64,000 nucleotides of DNA, taken from contig MU130378.1 in assembly GCA_015039465.1 (NCBI GenBank), positions 2,050,570 through 2,114,569 on the forward strand, given 5' to 3'. Each line of letters starts with the position of its first letter. The first letter of the stretch is position 1. A program made the translations under genes and the position numbers. Shown here piece by piece: positions 42,980-55,167 of this stretch. The notes under the pieces are model-generated. The model was given only the letters and a program-made list of their open reading frames with translations. It was not told where the DNA came from and did not search any database. Origin of the DNA: Phlegmacium glaucopus (Eukaryota > Basidiomycota > Agaricomycetes > Agaricales > Cortinariaceae).

Positions 42980-45882
42980 GACGTCAAAGACATGGGAATA
43001 CATACAGAGTTGGGGGTCTTGCCACTGTCGCATTTAGGTGTTGTTGACATCGATGGCACAGATGTGTTGGAATCAGAGCTCATGGCTCATGCTCTTGCGA
43101 ATTGTTGTCAAGTCAGTCATGAAGAAGATTATATGATTTGAAGAGGGAGTGCTTTCATGAATGAATACGCAAGACTGGATCCTTCTACAGGACAAAGAAA
43201 TGATGGAGGACCAAGCAATGCGAACCATTTGTTGGGGACATTCCCTACTCTTTTTCCCTTTGGGCAAGGCGGGTTTGAAATAGAGTGATGTGTAAATGTG
43301 CCATACAAGGCCCATGTTCAATGGGCATTACAATACGTGGACAGGCAATTCAGAAAGGATGTACATTTTCCCTTTCAGGTCTTTGGTGTTTGTCAGAAGA
43401 GACAGGTCTGTCATGCATCAACACTTCAAATGAAAAAGGGTTCATATTTTCAATATCAGAATCTTTTGGGAACAATAACCGTGGACGATCTTACCAATGC
43501 AAGTTGGGAAGAAACATGAGGCGTTCCATTTTCCAACCCAGCAGTGAGAACACTTCATAGTCAATTAAGTGGAGTGAAGACAAAGGTTCAAGGATTGGAT
43601 GAGTCATGTATCTCGATAAGAAGCAAAATTTGGGGGACTAACCTGCTGCATAATCCTCCAAGCCTCTGGGTGACTATAAACCCATCGGACACACAAGATC
43701 CTATTGCGCAGGTGCTGGCCAGGATGGAGATCAATCTTAATAATTATTCAGGAATCCACATAAGCGTTTCGGCCCCCATCCTCCCCTACTGTCAACCCAA
43801 TTGTCGTCTGCCAATGCGAATGGAGCTCTCCATTTGCAAATCGTTCATCCTTTTACAATTTTAAGACAATTGGAGTAAGAGCATTGGTGAAACTGTGTTG
43901 TGTGTGCTAATTCCGATTCTGTAGACTTCATCGCACTGACATCCGCTATCTTTCATGGATCCAGTGGTTGAGAATAAGATACAGCTTCAACTTTTTTCAT
44001 TGCAAGCACTTCAGCTGCATCCTTTGTGTCTACATCAGCTTGGATCATGTGTTTGATGTATTTCTTTATTTTCTCGTGAAAGTCGTTATTTGACAATGCT
44101 TGTTTTAGTTCCTGTGCTGTGGGAGCGCCCGCTAACCACAACAGCAGATGCAAATGGAGAGACCCCCTACCCTGTGCCTCTATGGTCCCCACATAGCTTT
44201 TCACAATCCCAAAAATCCCCTCCTTTCTGACAATAACCCTGTTTCGGCCCTTGGAAAATCCAATCAAGACCTCCAGAAAAATTTTGATCATCATATGAAA
44301 GAAATTTGCAGATGCATATGGATCCGCAGCCATATTCAAAGCTCTGTCGACGCTATCTGGCCCTGCAGTCTTACAAAACACGGAATCCACCCTTGTTGAT
44401 GACTGTCAGAGCGAATCACAATGTCAAACTCATAATGAATGGTGGAGAAACCAGTGTTTTAACGTGGTATATCACCAATTATGCCAGTAAGAAACAGCAT
44501 CATTCATCAAATGTATCTGCGTTATTAGCGAAATGAGTCGCATTTCATTTGGTGGAAGAAAGGCAACGGAGGGACATGACAGACATCAATAAATGATTGA
44601 TCCAATGGTGTGCAAATACCCTCACTTGCGATAGGGAGTTCAGTGGGCCAGAGATAATGAGTTGGGGTGGGGGGATCAGTTTGAATCACATCATTATGTC
44701 GCAATATACTCGGATGCAATTATCGCTGCAGTAAAGGAGAAATTTCCAGGTCTAAGAACTCCAAGAGTTTCACAAACACAACATACAAACCTGATACGCC
44801 GACTGGTAGAAACAAATGTCAAATGGTTGCAGGGATGGAGGATGACAATCATATAATTTTGATGGTGTCGGGCATTATCACTCTAAAGGATCAGCTTCAT
44901 GAATATATGTACCGTGGAGAGGAAATAGTGGAGATGAACTTACTTTCATTCATGCTCGATACATACAATACAAAGAGTGAGATGGGAGATGATATTCAGA
45001 GGGGTCCTGAACAGCCTTCCAGCATTGATTAAAGGGTGTGTGGACGACCACTGAATCAATGAGTTCAATATCGAGAAGGTTTTAATAGACAGGGACATTG
45101 TTGAGTTTTCCATATGAATGGACACGAGACGTTACCCCATTTTGTGGGGGCGTGGCCACCAAGGAATGATAGGCCGAGGGACAAGGACCTTTATTGTGCA
45201 ACCATACTCACACTTTTGAAACCATGGTTGGATCTCTGTGATCTTAAAACAGGGATCAATTGTTTTGTAGCTGCTGCCAGTAAAGGAACGCAAGACATCA
45301 TCAAAAACATCCAATATTACTATGAATGCTATGATGGTGTGAAGTGCCGACAGGAGGAGCAGAGTGAAGACACAGAGAGAACAATAGATTATGAAGTTGA
45401 TGTGGGTGTGGAGGACCTAACAACTGATTCACTTGTGTTCCATGCAGAAAACATGGAGGTGTCGGAGGACAACATCGAGTTAGCATATGAAGCAAGAGGG
45501 ATGATGAGGGAATGCCTGTACGCAGAGATTGCGCTGAATATTGGGATGGAGTTCGGTGTGTTCTTTGAAGGCAAGGCAGACACTGTTTTTTTACCCCCAG
45601 CGGTGAAAGCGGCGACCGAGGATTTGATGATGTTTGAAGCTTGGGGGGAACAGTTGAAGATGGCGTCCAGAAAGGAAGGAGAGGGAAATGGGCCTGGGTT
45701 ATTTGGAAATGTGGATGGTGCAGCACCGATGGCGTGTATTATGAAAGAGAGAGCAGAAGGAATTGAGCGAAGGAACATTGAAAACTTCGAAATGGAAAGG
45801 ATGATGCGGCCCAAGAGAGAGGTCCTCAACGTCGACCAAAGACGTGCGCATGACATCATTGAACGTCAACTACAGAGGCGGT
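42980..45882 (+). pseudogene. Helitron_like_N/Rep domain and linker, with internal inversion
   Basis: Plus-strand frame has NANHLLGTFPTLFPFGQGGF, VDRQFRKDVHFPFQVFGVCQ, TVDDLTNASWEE and PSLWVTINPSDTQDPIAQVL. From about 43750 to 44388 the coding sense is on the other strand and carries the HUH-type Rep motif, GTIEAQGRGSLHLHLLLWL. Plus-strand sense resumes with RANHNVKLIMNGGETSVLTW and SHHYVAIYSDAI. From 45114 an open frame of 297 codons leads to REVLNVDQRRAHDIIERQL, the entry to the helicase. Stops 43139, 43286, 43517, 44534, 44594 and 45060 are TGA at arginine positions. Confidence 0.78.
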
Positions 45883-47237
45883 ATAAATCGTTGTTGTTGT
45901 TGTATATAAACACCAACCAGAGAGCAGTGGACCAGACCTTAGGTCAAGAGACTCCCTGTTGTTCGTTTAGGGAAGGTATAACCTTGACTTTTAACACACA
46001 GAGGTAAGGGGAAAGAATAGAGAAGAGAAGGAGGAGGATGAAGGTCTTGGAAGATGAATGAGGTATAAGACGAGGATGAGGATGAGCAAGAGAGAGTCTT
46101 CAGTAAGACTATAGCGGTTGAGGGATAGGGGATAGATTGACAGTAAGGGGCAAGAAAAGCGAACTTAAGGGAGGAATTCACTGGAATTCCACTGAGATGA
46201 TGAAAGTGGGGGGTAAGAATGAATTGAACTGAACTACCTATCCTGGTACAAAAGAGCAGTATTTATACCCTAAGGATGAGGCTATGTAAAACAATAAAAA
46301 GAAAGAAGTACGCGCTGTCAAAGGAAGAAAGATGAAGAGAGGACAGCTGCGAGAAGAAAAGAACAATGGAAAAGAAAAAGGAACAATAAAAAAATCTGTA
46401 AAGTGTCAAAGTGCGAGAGAAAAGAAAAGAAGGCAGTGTACATAGTCCAATAGCAAAAATATATCAACTCCATAGGCGTGTGGTCATGTCAAAAATGTGA
46501 AAGGTCCTGAGTCAACACTTGAAAGGCGCAGCCTTGTTCCCGAGAAAATACTACTTGCCCATGATCCCATGTCGCGCAGCCTTGATAACACTTGACACAC
46601 TGCGAGAATAATCCTCTGCTGCTGATTCATCTGCAATTCCTGCTTAGTCGTGATCCTCCTGGACTTCCTAAATTGTCATAAAGAGGGTGGGAAGGCTTCA
46701 GGTACCGCGTGAATGATGGTTTTGGCAGTGAATGATAAGATAAGAGGTAGATGAGTGAGGATAGGGGACTGAGTGAGATCCAGGAGCGAGGTATGGCAAG
46801 ATAGATAGCTGAAGCGAAGACTTGTGGGTCCATAGCCATAACAACGATGACAAAGCCTTTGACATAATGGGAGATGTGGCTGATGCGTCCATAAACGGGC
46901 CGTTCTTGAAATGATGGACCAAAGATACGATCAAACGCGAGCCGATGACCGATGCGAATAGTAGATTGATCGCTTTGTTGTATCACTAGCCAAGGGACAA
47001 ACGGATGGTAGATGTTAAGGAGCATGTCGATAGTGTAAATGATAGACAACATAGTGGAAGACATTGAGGATATGATGAGGGATGAGGATGTTATCGTTGA
47101 ACGAATGGTTTTGTTGACCAGGAACGCGATTCAGGGCCGCTTCCAAAATAGGTAAGCAAATTCAAAGTCCGCTTATTTTCATGATGGCGACTTTTAAGCT
47201 TTCTTCTCATGCTACCAATCAGTATTGGTGCGCGACA
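45883..47237. repeat. Repeat B: 1355 bp copy of repeat A inserted in the Helitron helicase, duplication GCGGT
   Basis: Flanked by GCGGT at 45878-45882 and 47238-47242. Starts ATAAATCGTTGTTG, ends GGTGCGCGACA. Removing it restores QLQRRLT, followed by a short intron (47249-47298) and GEYMPQLQMLVLG. No terminal inverted repeats and a 5 bp duplication point to a retroelement, perhaps a complex solo LTR, though the ends are not TG...CA in this orientation. Opposite orientation to repeat A. Confidence 0.75.
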
Positions 47238-47620
47238 GCGGTTAACAGGTAAGCTTCGCAATGCACATTTAAATGCTAGAAACTTACAAATTGAACAGGG
47301 GAATACATGCCTCAACTTCAGATGCTTGTGTTAGGACATGGAGGTACTGGAAAATCAATGTTGATAGGCGCTATCACGGAGACCTTCAAAGCATTGGACT
47401 CAGAGGGCAAACTTGCAAAGTGTGCGACCTCAGGAGTGGCCGCAGTTATCATCAGCGGTCAAACTTTTCATTCATGGGCTGGGATTCCAATTAATAATCC
47501 ACAGAGAGAAAATTGGGTGGAAACCAGCAGCCAAGCTCTTTGTAAACAAAGGAAAGAGAATATAGGTGGACGGCAATTTCTAATAATGGACGAAGTGTCA
47601 ATGTGCACAAAACAATTGAA
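47238..47620 (+). pseudogene. Helitron PIF1-type helicase, motif I piece
   Basis: Contains the Walker A GHGGTGKSMLIGAI, CATSGVAAVIISGQTFHSWA and the Walker B-like FLIMDEVSMCTKQL. Broken off at about 47620 by the composite insert. Confidence 0.85.
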
Positions 47621-47743
47621 ATACAGGGCATCAGCAAAATCGGGGATTTCCCATAGTTTGTCATAGTTATGTCACACCAAATTATAGTAGCCTATAGTCA
47701 CGTCACATAACATTATAGTATCTTATAGTATCTACAGTCACGT

Positions 47744-50043
47744 TGATGAGCTTTGTTTTATTCTATAGTCGGAAATTTGGATAGATACTTAGATAGTGTG
47801 ACTGACTGTGACAAAGCAACAAATAGACTTTACCTTTGACCACTCACACCACACCAGCCCCACAAACTATTGTACCTCTGAGGAGCATACACGCGCCTCA
47901 TGTGCATCATTCGATGATGAGCTTTGTTTTATTCTATAGTCGGAAATTTGGATAGATACTTAGATAGTGTGACTGACTGTGACAAAGCAACAAATAGACT
48001 TTACCTTTGACCACTCACACCACACCAGCCCCATGAACTATTGTACCTCTGAGGAGCATACACGCGCCTCATGTGCATCATTCTGGAGCCCACCGCGAGG
48101 GGCTGTCTTGTTGGTTGTGTGGTCTGGTCTTTTGTCACTTTTTCTCAGTTTTTAGCCAACTGCATGACTTTTAGTGCATCTCACACTCGCTTCTACCTCA
48201 TTCTAAACCTCTCCAATACTTCCTGTATCATTCCCTAGATGATCTCACCCTTCCCTGCGCTTTTGGCCTATTTTCTTCGAATTTCACATATCATATCAAG
48301 GTCCTGCCAGATGTTACCGTTCGATCTTCGTCATTTTTGCACCAATCGCCACGATCTTTTCGGCACTCGATTCTCCTTATCAAGAGCTTTATTTCGACCC
48401 CTTATGCGCCCAATTTTGCCTAGTGGTTCCAAAGATATGGGATTTTGGTGATGGAGACACCCATTTTCACTTCAGAGGGATATCCCAAGATCCGTTGCAC
48501 ACAGTCCTCTCGCCTTTCGACGCTGATAACTACTCAATATTATCTCCTCAATTCACCCAAGATCACCACAATCCGTTCATTCGTTGTTGAGAACCGGCTC
48601 AGCCACAGTATCCCTCCTCATCTCAGTTCTGCATCAGAAAGGCAACATCGTATCTTAGCCATTTTCCGGTTGTTATTCGCCATTCAGCACTTGTTTTAGA
48701 TCTATATTTCAAGCTCTTTCTGGTCGCGGTATCCGTTTTCCTCAGCAACATCGCATTCTCACCCAGGATTGTCATTATTCCTTGGTATCCACCCATATGT
48801 TACCATCCGATCTTCGTCATTTTTGCACCAATCACCACGCTCCCTTTTGCGCTCGACTTGCCTTGTCCATGGCTTTATTTTGAGCCCTTATTTGCCCGCT
48901 TTTGTCCAGCGGTTCCGGAGATATGGAGTTTTGGATATGGAGGCAATTTGTTTCAGAGATGTTACCATCCGATCTTCATCAATTTCACACCAATCGCCGT
49001 GGTCTTTTTTGCGCTCGACTTCCCTTGTTAATAGCTTTATTTTGAGCCCTTATGCGCCCACGTTAGCCCAGTGGTTCCGAAGATATGGAATTTTAGTGAT
49101 GGAGACACCCTTTTTATGTTTCAGAGCGATATCTCAAGACCCGGTCCACGCAGGCTTTTCAAATTTGGATGCTGATATCTACTAGATCATACCTTTCCAA
49201 CGCGCCTACGATCATCCGAATCGGCCTGTTCATTGTCAAGAACCAGCTTCGCCATAGTACCCCTCCCCATCCTACTCTCCACCAGAAAAGCAACACCATA
49301 TCTCAGCCAATTTTGCATTGTTTTGCATCGTTCAAGACTCATTTCGCATCTACTCTTTGAGCTCTTTCAGGTCGTATCATCCATTTTTGTTTGCGATGTC
49401 GTCTTCCTGCTCAGCGTCGTCATTTTGGTCACCATTGGTCTCTCAGCATCATCTGGACATATCTCTCTCAAATATTTGCAGTTTTCATTCATCAAGCAGT
49501 TGTTTTAGGTTGTTTCTCATTGGTCTATCATGTTATTATCATCCTTTGGCCATTCTCAGTCCGCTTTTCCTGGCTATCCCACACACTTCTTATCATCACC
49601 ATGCACCAGTCCTGCAGTTTTGTCTCCCTCATTCTACCATCATCACCATTCACTTCCACTCATTGGGGAATCAGGAGAACCAAAGGAGAACAGTTTAGAT
49701 CAAGTTTTACAGGATTTAGGGTCCAGAGAGGCCATCCTAGGTATATTTTGGCTTTATTGTTAGTTAAAGGTTCCCCCTTTGTCCCTCAAGCTTGCTGCCA
49801 AGCACAGGGAATGTCTGGATGTTTGGTATGGTTAGGTTGGTGACTGAGGACAGTCACAATGTCAAGTTGGGATGGGATGATGAGCTTTGTTTTATTCTAT
49901 AGTCGGAAATTTGGATAGATACTTAGATAGTGTGACTGACTGTGACAAAGCAACAAATAGACTTTACCTTTGACCACTCACACCACACCAGCCCCACGAA
50001 CTATTGTACCTCTGAGGAGCATACACGCGCCTCATGTGCATCA
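47744..50043 (+). mobile_element. TRIM-type LTR element 1 (tandem 5' LTR), target duplication ACGT
   Basis: Three 166 bp LTRs (TGATGAGCTTTG...TGTGCATCA) at 47744-47909, 47915-48080 and 49878-50043, nearly identical. The first two are joined by TTCGA. ACGT flanks at 47740-47743 and 50044-50047. The internal part starts TTCTGGAGCCCACCGCGAGG, where TGG plus the next bases reads as a tRNA primer-binding site, and ends in a purine-rich GTTGGGATGGGA. No gag or pol. The internal region has repeats of about 165 bp, each starting ATGTTACC(A/G)TYCGATC (48312, 48797, 48959). Confidence 0.85.
48312..49127. repeat. Internal 165 bp-class repeats of the TRIM
   Basis: Units at 48312, 48797-48958 and 48959-49127 share CGATCTTC(G/A)TCA, TTATTTTGAGCCCTTAT-like and GGTTCCGAAGATATGGA segments. 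The last two are directly tandem. A further diverged unit is in TRIM 2 near 57666. Confidence 0.75.
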
Positions 50044-50272
50044 ACGTCACCATAACTATAGTGAGTTATAGTTTCCATAGTATTCACGTTGTGCACACCA
50101 GTGCTGTCTAGCACGGTCTAGCTTTGTCACTCCGTCACATTAGAAATACATCACATTTTTTGAGATTTTCATTAAGTTAAATAAGCCAACCCTAAACAGA
50201 GTCCATGCACAAAAAACTAAAATTACTAAATATATAAGTTCAACACTTGTTCCCACCGAGTTCATCACTTCC

Positions 50273-50600
50273 ATACCACCACCACTACCACTGACAGCAA
50301 TACCACAACAACGATAACAACAAATGGTGAGCACCTCGACAAACAACAATGATAATAAATGACAAAACATTGATGACACTTATAGTGGCGACAACAACGA
50401 CATGTGACAACAACATGCAACAACAACATGCGACTACGACTACGACAACTACAACTACAACTACGACAACTATGACAACATGCGACAACAACTACGATGA
50501 CTATGACTATGACTACAACAACTACGACAACATGCAATGACAACATGCGACGATGACATGTGACGACGACATGGTGTGGTGACAATTACAGCGTGTGATG
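50273..50600. repeat. Imperfect ACA/ACG trinucleotide-rich microsatellite
   Basis: About 330 bp dominated by ACAACA, ACTACGACT, ATGCGACAAC and related steps. All frames appear open because of composition (runs of Val, Thr or His codons), which is not evidence of coding. Confidence 0.85.
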
Positions 50601-51040
50601 ACAACGACAGTGTGTTATACCACACATGTAAGCCCTTAAATTTCCCCTCTATCATAATTAATTGTTCTAATTCCATCTTAGGTGTAAATTGCAATGACGA
50701 CAATGATCCTTTACAGTAGTATAAGTAGTATATTATGATGTTTAGATTACTATTACTTAGTTGAATATAATTTTTTAAACAATTTCCTTACTCTCGTTGT
50801 GATTGCTATTAGAATATTATGAGTATAGGGCTCTCTAACTACAGTATTATCCTAGCCCTATATAGCACCTTATAGCCCTATATAGTACCTTATAGCACTC
50901 TATAGTGCTGTCTAGTGTTGGGCCATTTCCGGATAGCGTTACCGTGACACCGGACAGCACTATAAACAAAAGAACCTTTTCTATGGTTCTATGGTGCTGT
51001 CCGGTGCTGTCCGGTGCCGGTAAGCCGGCCCCAAGTTTGC
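50601..51040. other. AT-rich end of the composite insert with palindromic CCGGACAGCAC motifs
   Basis: CTATATAGCACC / TATAGTACC repeats (50850-50910) and inverted copies of ACCGGACAGCAC (50950-51025) occur. No gene. Confidence 0.5.
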
Positions 51041-51283
51041 TGATGGGGGTCGGAGATTGTATCAAGAGTTTGGGCATCAGAGGGGGTTGGGTGTCCTTCA
51101 GAGTCGTTTGGAGGGATGGATATCATTGATTTTGGAGATTTTCATCAATTTCCACCAGTTGGGAACACGAGTGCGGCATTGTATCGTGATAGGCCCGATA
51201 TGGACAATGCGCATGGTTTGAAAGGAAGATCAATCTTCATAGAGTATGATAAGGTGGTAATACTATGCGAGCAGATGAGAGTG
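51041..51283 (+). pseudogene. Helitron helicase, motif II piece
   Basis: Carries GGMDIIDFGDFHQFPPVGNT, LKGRSIFIEYDKVVILCEQM and ends MRV at the Plavaka junction. Removing Plavaka joins EQMRV to MDDVWTMILSR. Confidence 0.82.
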
Positions 51284-51544
51284 CATCAGGAAAATAACAT
51301 ATTGCTAGAAATGCTAGAACAGGTAGAAAATACTTGAGAAAGATAGAAATCACTAGGAATCCTAGCTCTAGTACAAAAAAAATCTCAAGGATTTCCAGAG
51401 CCTCTAGTGATACCTACTAGATCTAGTCTTTCTAACAAAGTTCATTTAATTTTAATTGTCGTTGTCATTGAATAGACACATGTATTAAATTATTTCTAAG
51501 TCTTATTCAATGTAACATAGTACTTTATAGTAATAAATTAAAAG

Positions 51545-54500
51545 TTAAAAGACAATTTCATGAGCATGATGATCAGCAAAATGATTGACATAATAACCAG
51601 AAAATGCATCTAGAGAATCTTTATAACCAAAGTTTATAGGGAGAAAGGCAGTCCCAAATATAGGAAGCAAGTGAGCTCCACGCAGAAGACTATCAAGGTA
51701 AATGACTGTACAAAAGTGTTTCCCATTCCGAATGTCAAGGCGAACCCTCCACATGCCGGTCAATGGGTCACAACTACGCCCATAGGTGTTAAACCACTCA
51801 ACAAGGACACATGGATAATAATGACCTGCATGGTATAAAGAAAAGAACAAATGAACATGAACGATGCTCATCCCTTTCATTCCTGGTCTATCCTCATCCT
51901 CGATCACAAAGGCTGTGTCCCGCCGAGGTCCTTTCTTCCTCCACATTGGGCAGGACCATATCCATTCTTGACATATGCCCTGAATACCAGATTTGTCACT
52001 AGGGGAGAAATATAAAGCGACAGCAGAGTGGAATACAGAGATGGATGAGGTAATTTTGGGACATAGGTGGAGAGGGATATTGTCGGAAGTCACATCTTTG
52101 TTCTTGTTGAGTTGATCAAAAAGGAAACACCTTGTGAGCTCAGGAAGTGAGGGACAATTGATGTGGAGTGCCAGAGCATCTAGAGCAGATGGATAAGACC
52201 ATACTGATAATAATCATAAACAGATGTCGTAGAGATGATGAACTAAATTACTCACTCACCTGGCGTTCGAGCTAAAACAACATTACCCATCACCATCTCG
52301 ACATGTCAACTCTTAGCGTGATTATTATCGAGATTATCTTCACTGTCTGAGTCCATGTCCAAGTCTGGATTGTCCGCTGTCTGCCTAGCCAGTTTGGTGA
52401 GAGGTAAGTATGATGGCATCAACATTCTGCATCGAACATAGTCAACACGCAAAGCTGCCAACTTGTCTAAACGCTGATTTGTGAGAAGCATCTGTCCCAA
52501 AGCCTGGTATCGACTTGAATGGCGCCAAGGCTTTTTGACAGCTGTGATGTGACATGATTCAGTAATCGAGGAGAAAATCCCTCCAGGAGCACCAAATTCC
52601 TCGATGTTGAAGTAATAATGGGAAAGAGAATGTTGCCGAGGAAGTGAAAAACCTGTGGGATGAACTCCCACATTTCAAAAGACTTCTCGATGAGCATAAA
52701 ACTTTTCCAGAGCAGCATTGAATTGTCGGAGGGTTGTCTCAGTAATATCTGCATGGCGAACAAGATAACAGACGTCGAGGAAGGATGAAATAGCCTGGAC
52801 CATTTCTGAAGGAACATGTCCTGCAATAGCGGAAATATACACCTGAAACATGTTAAATTTATTTTGAATTTTGACACTCATCTACAGCATACATACCTTC
52901 ATAAGAGCTTTAGAATCATTGCCTGTCCACTGTTTAAAACGACGTCCATGTGGAAAGCAGCGAAGATTAGGAAAAAGAGGGGCAGCTGCAATTCTTAAAT
53001 GGAAAGTTTGAATTTAATTTTGATTAAATAAATCATGGACTGAATAATAAAAACCTTCAATCAATGTCATCCATAATCTCATTGGCTCAAGCATCACCGT
53101 GTTCAAGGGATAAATACTCTCCAACCCACGTAACAAGGTGATCTTTAAAAGTCCCTTTAATAAGTTGATGTAGAAGATCAGGCGTGAGCATCTCATAAAT
53201 ATCGGCTCGAGGAAAATCATGTGTGAATGGCTGAAAAAAAGTAAGCTATTTAAAAGAGAGCGTATGCCAATGGAAACAACAAAAACTTACCAGAATATTG
53301 TCATCAATTCCATATTCATCCCAGAGCAACTTAGAATCCAAAATTTCAATCAATTCATCAGTAAATGCTCAAGTTCTTCTCCCTCACTTTCCATCTAGAT
53401 CATTGGGTAAAGCCGTACATCTAACAATATCATCAATCAATTCCAATTAGGGTAAATACAGTAATACATACTTTGGACACCATCCTTGAACTATTCCGGC
53501 TAAAGCCACCTGCTCAGGATAATCGGCTATGAATGCAGCAAGATTGAAGATGACGTGTCTGTAGTGGCCATCGGGACAACAAAGAATTACTGGCTTGGTC
53601 ATTCCTTTGCAGAGCGTCTTCAAAATCGCAGAGATAGATGCATGGTAAATTTGATGTTTGAATTTACGAAACAAAGCATCATTGTCGTACTTTCAATCAT
53701 CTTAATACACAATATCAATAATAATTTCAATTTTAGAATGATGAAATAATTCACTTTTTGGAATAGCGAGGAACGCAATAGGTGATACAGCATTACAGTG
53801 TGCATGTTGAACTGTGTTGTGAACACCTCCAGGTGACATATATAAAGGATGGTATTTGACATGGCCAGTAGCTACGGAAACAGTTGTTTTATCAGCCCCA
53901 AGAATAATCGGGCAGTACATTGAGTCTTTCATTGAATTGTTGGTCTCGTAAATTTCTGTCTGAGGGGAAGTTAGAATAAAAATTATATTCAGCATAATGA
54001 TTCAACACACCGCTTTCCTCCAAGAATAATTAGCAGACATGAATTCATTCCAATGTCACTCGCCTGTTTCACTGTCTACCTCAATGAATGGTGCATAGCT
54101 GTAATGCCCATTAAAGTCAGAATTATCCAACATATTCCCAATTACAACGAGTGGGTCGCGATACCACACTTCATATTCATCAAGCATCCAACTGGGTGAG
54201 TTTTCATTTAATTCTCCACCATATGAAACCATGAAGGATTTCCAAGGAGCGTTGCCATCATTGATAGAGTCAATAGTGGAGTACATGTGCTGGTATGAAG
54301 AAAATGGTCCAAGATTGTCATGTTTGGCCATAGAAAAGGCCCATATATTCATGAGAATATCGATATTGCCAGCTGACATTTCCTCCTTGTGAAAAAGAAA
54401 GTCGGCAATGCAAAATTGAGACTCATCATCAAATGGGGTCCAATCATCTGGTGTGGGGTCATCTTGAGGCATTGGAGGAGTGCCTGGGTCTAGGAAGTTA

Positions 54501-54860
54501 CCCATTGCGTCGCATGGAAGTCCTAATAGTTTCAAAATATAGGATAATTTGACAGGGATAAAAAATATAGCCATACCGGTGAGATAAGGATGATAATTGT
54601 GTTGTTGATCATGATTTAGGGACGGTTGTTGCATTGGAGGTGCCTCAGGTGGAGTATTAGGTGTGTTCTGTGGCTCGGGAGACCAAGAATTAGTCTGTGG
54701 GTCGTCATATACAGGTGCAGACTCAGAATCTTCAGGTTCCACAATGTTGTGATTGGTATGAAAAGTTTGAACATGCTTGGTTCGCCCATTTTGATTTTTG
54801 AATCATCAAGAGCAGCCTTGAGCTTGGAAGGGACATGTAAGAGAGAATAAACAGCCTTTC
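51545..54860 (-). pseudogene. Plavaka-type transposase
   Basis: N-terminus has a C2H2-like finger, FKNQNGRTKHVQTFH, preceded by two adjacent TGA stops (54803-54808) where CSRR is expected. Then come Pro-rich sequence and conserved family blocks: PFDDESQFCIADFLFHKEEM, AFSMAKHDNLGPFSSYQHMY, PSWMLDEYEVWYRDPLVVI, YCPIILGADKTTVSVATGHV, LAAFIADYPEQVALAGIVQG. The C-terminal part ends near 51545. Several introns and frame breaks. Family naming is from memory of agaricomycete Plavaka proteins; it is strong over many blocks. Catalytic residues were not assigned. Confidence 0.82.
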
Positions 54861-54880
54861 ATTCGTGATATACAGAGTAG

Positions 54881-55087
54881 AGTAGTCCAAGTGGAAAGGG
54901 GTACAACGGTCCTTAGTGATTCAGATGACCTGGAAACAGCGGCTAATATGTAAGCTGGTAAAATGGAAAAAAAAAAACATATGAGTCAAGTAGTCCAAGT
55001 GGAAAGGGGTACAACGGTCTTAGTGATTCAGATGACCTGGAAACAGCAGCTAATAGGTAAGCCGGCAAAATGGAAAAAAAAAACATA
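54881..55087. repeat. Direct tandem duplication, 108 bp period
   Basis: AGTAGTCCAAGTGGAAAGGG begins at 54881 and again at 54989, with the rest of each unit nearly the same and both ending in a poly(A) run. It lies in the space between the divergent Plavaka genes. Confidence 0.88.
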
Positions 55088-55167
55088 CAATGGAGGTTCC
55101 ATTCTCAACTTTCGCATTACCTTTCACACATTCCAAGTTCCTTCAGACATCAGTCTCGCAAACAACA

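Larger units (their letters stand above)
47621..51040. mobile_element. Composite non-coding insert in the helicase, boundaries unresolved
   Basis: Between DEVSMCTKQL and the next helicase motif lie 3.4 kb of non-coding sequence. Within it sits a TRIM element (47744-50043). The outer parts (47640-47740 and 50044-50950) share CTATAGT/ATAGTATCTTATAG-rich sequence with many short palindromes and look like one older element now split by the TRIM. A 3 bp TTG is shared at the two junctions; too short to be sure. Confidence 0.5.

Noticed and set aside
42877..43083. Open frame crossing the run of N
   Set aside because: The run is an assembly gap; any frame through it is artificial.
48239..49843. Long plus-strand frames inside TRIM 1 as a retroelement protein
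   Set aside because: They cover the internal tandem repeats in several frames and show no gag, protease, reverse transcriptase or integrase motif.
50265..50585. Several overlapping open frames rich in Val, Thr or His codons
   Set aside because: They arise from an ACA/ACG trinucleotide-rich microsatellite that is open in many frames; composition, not coding, explains them.
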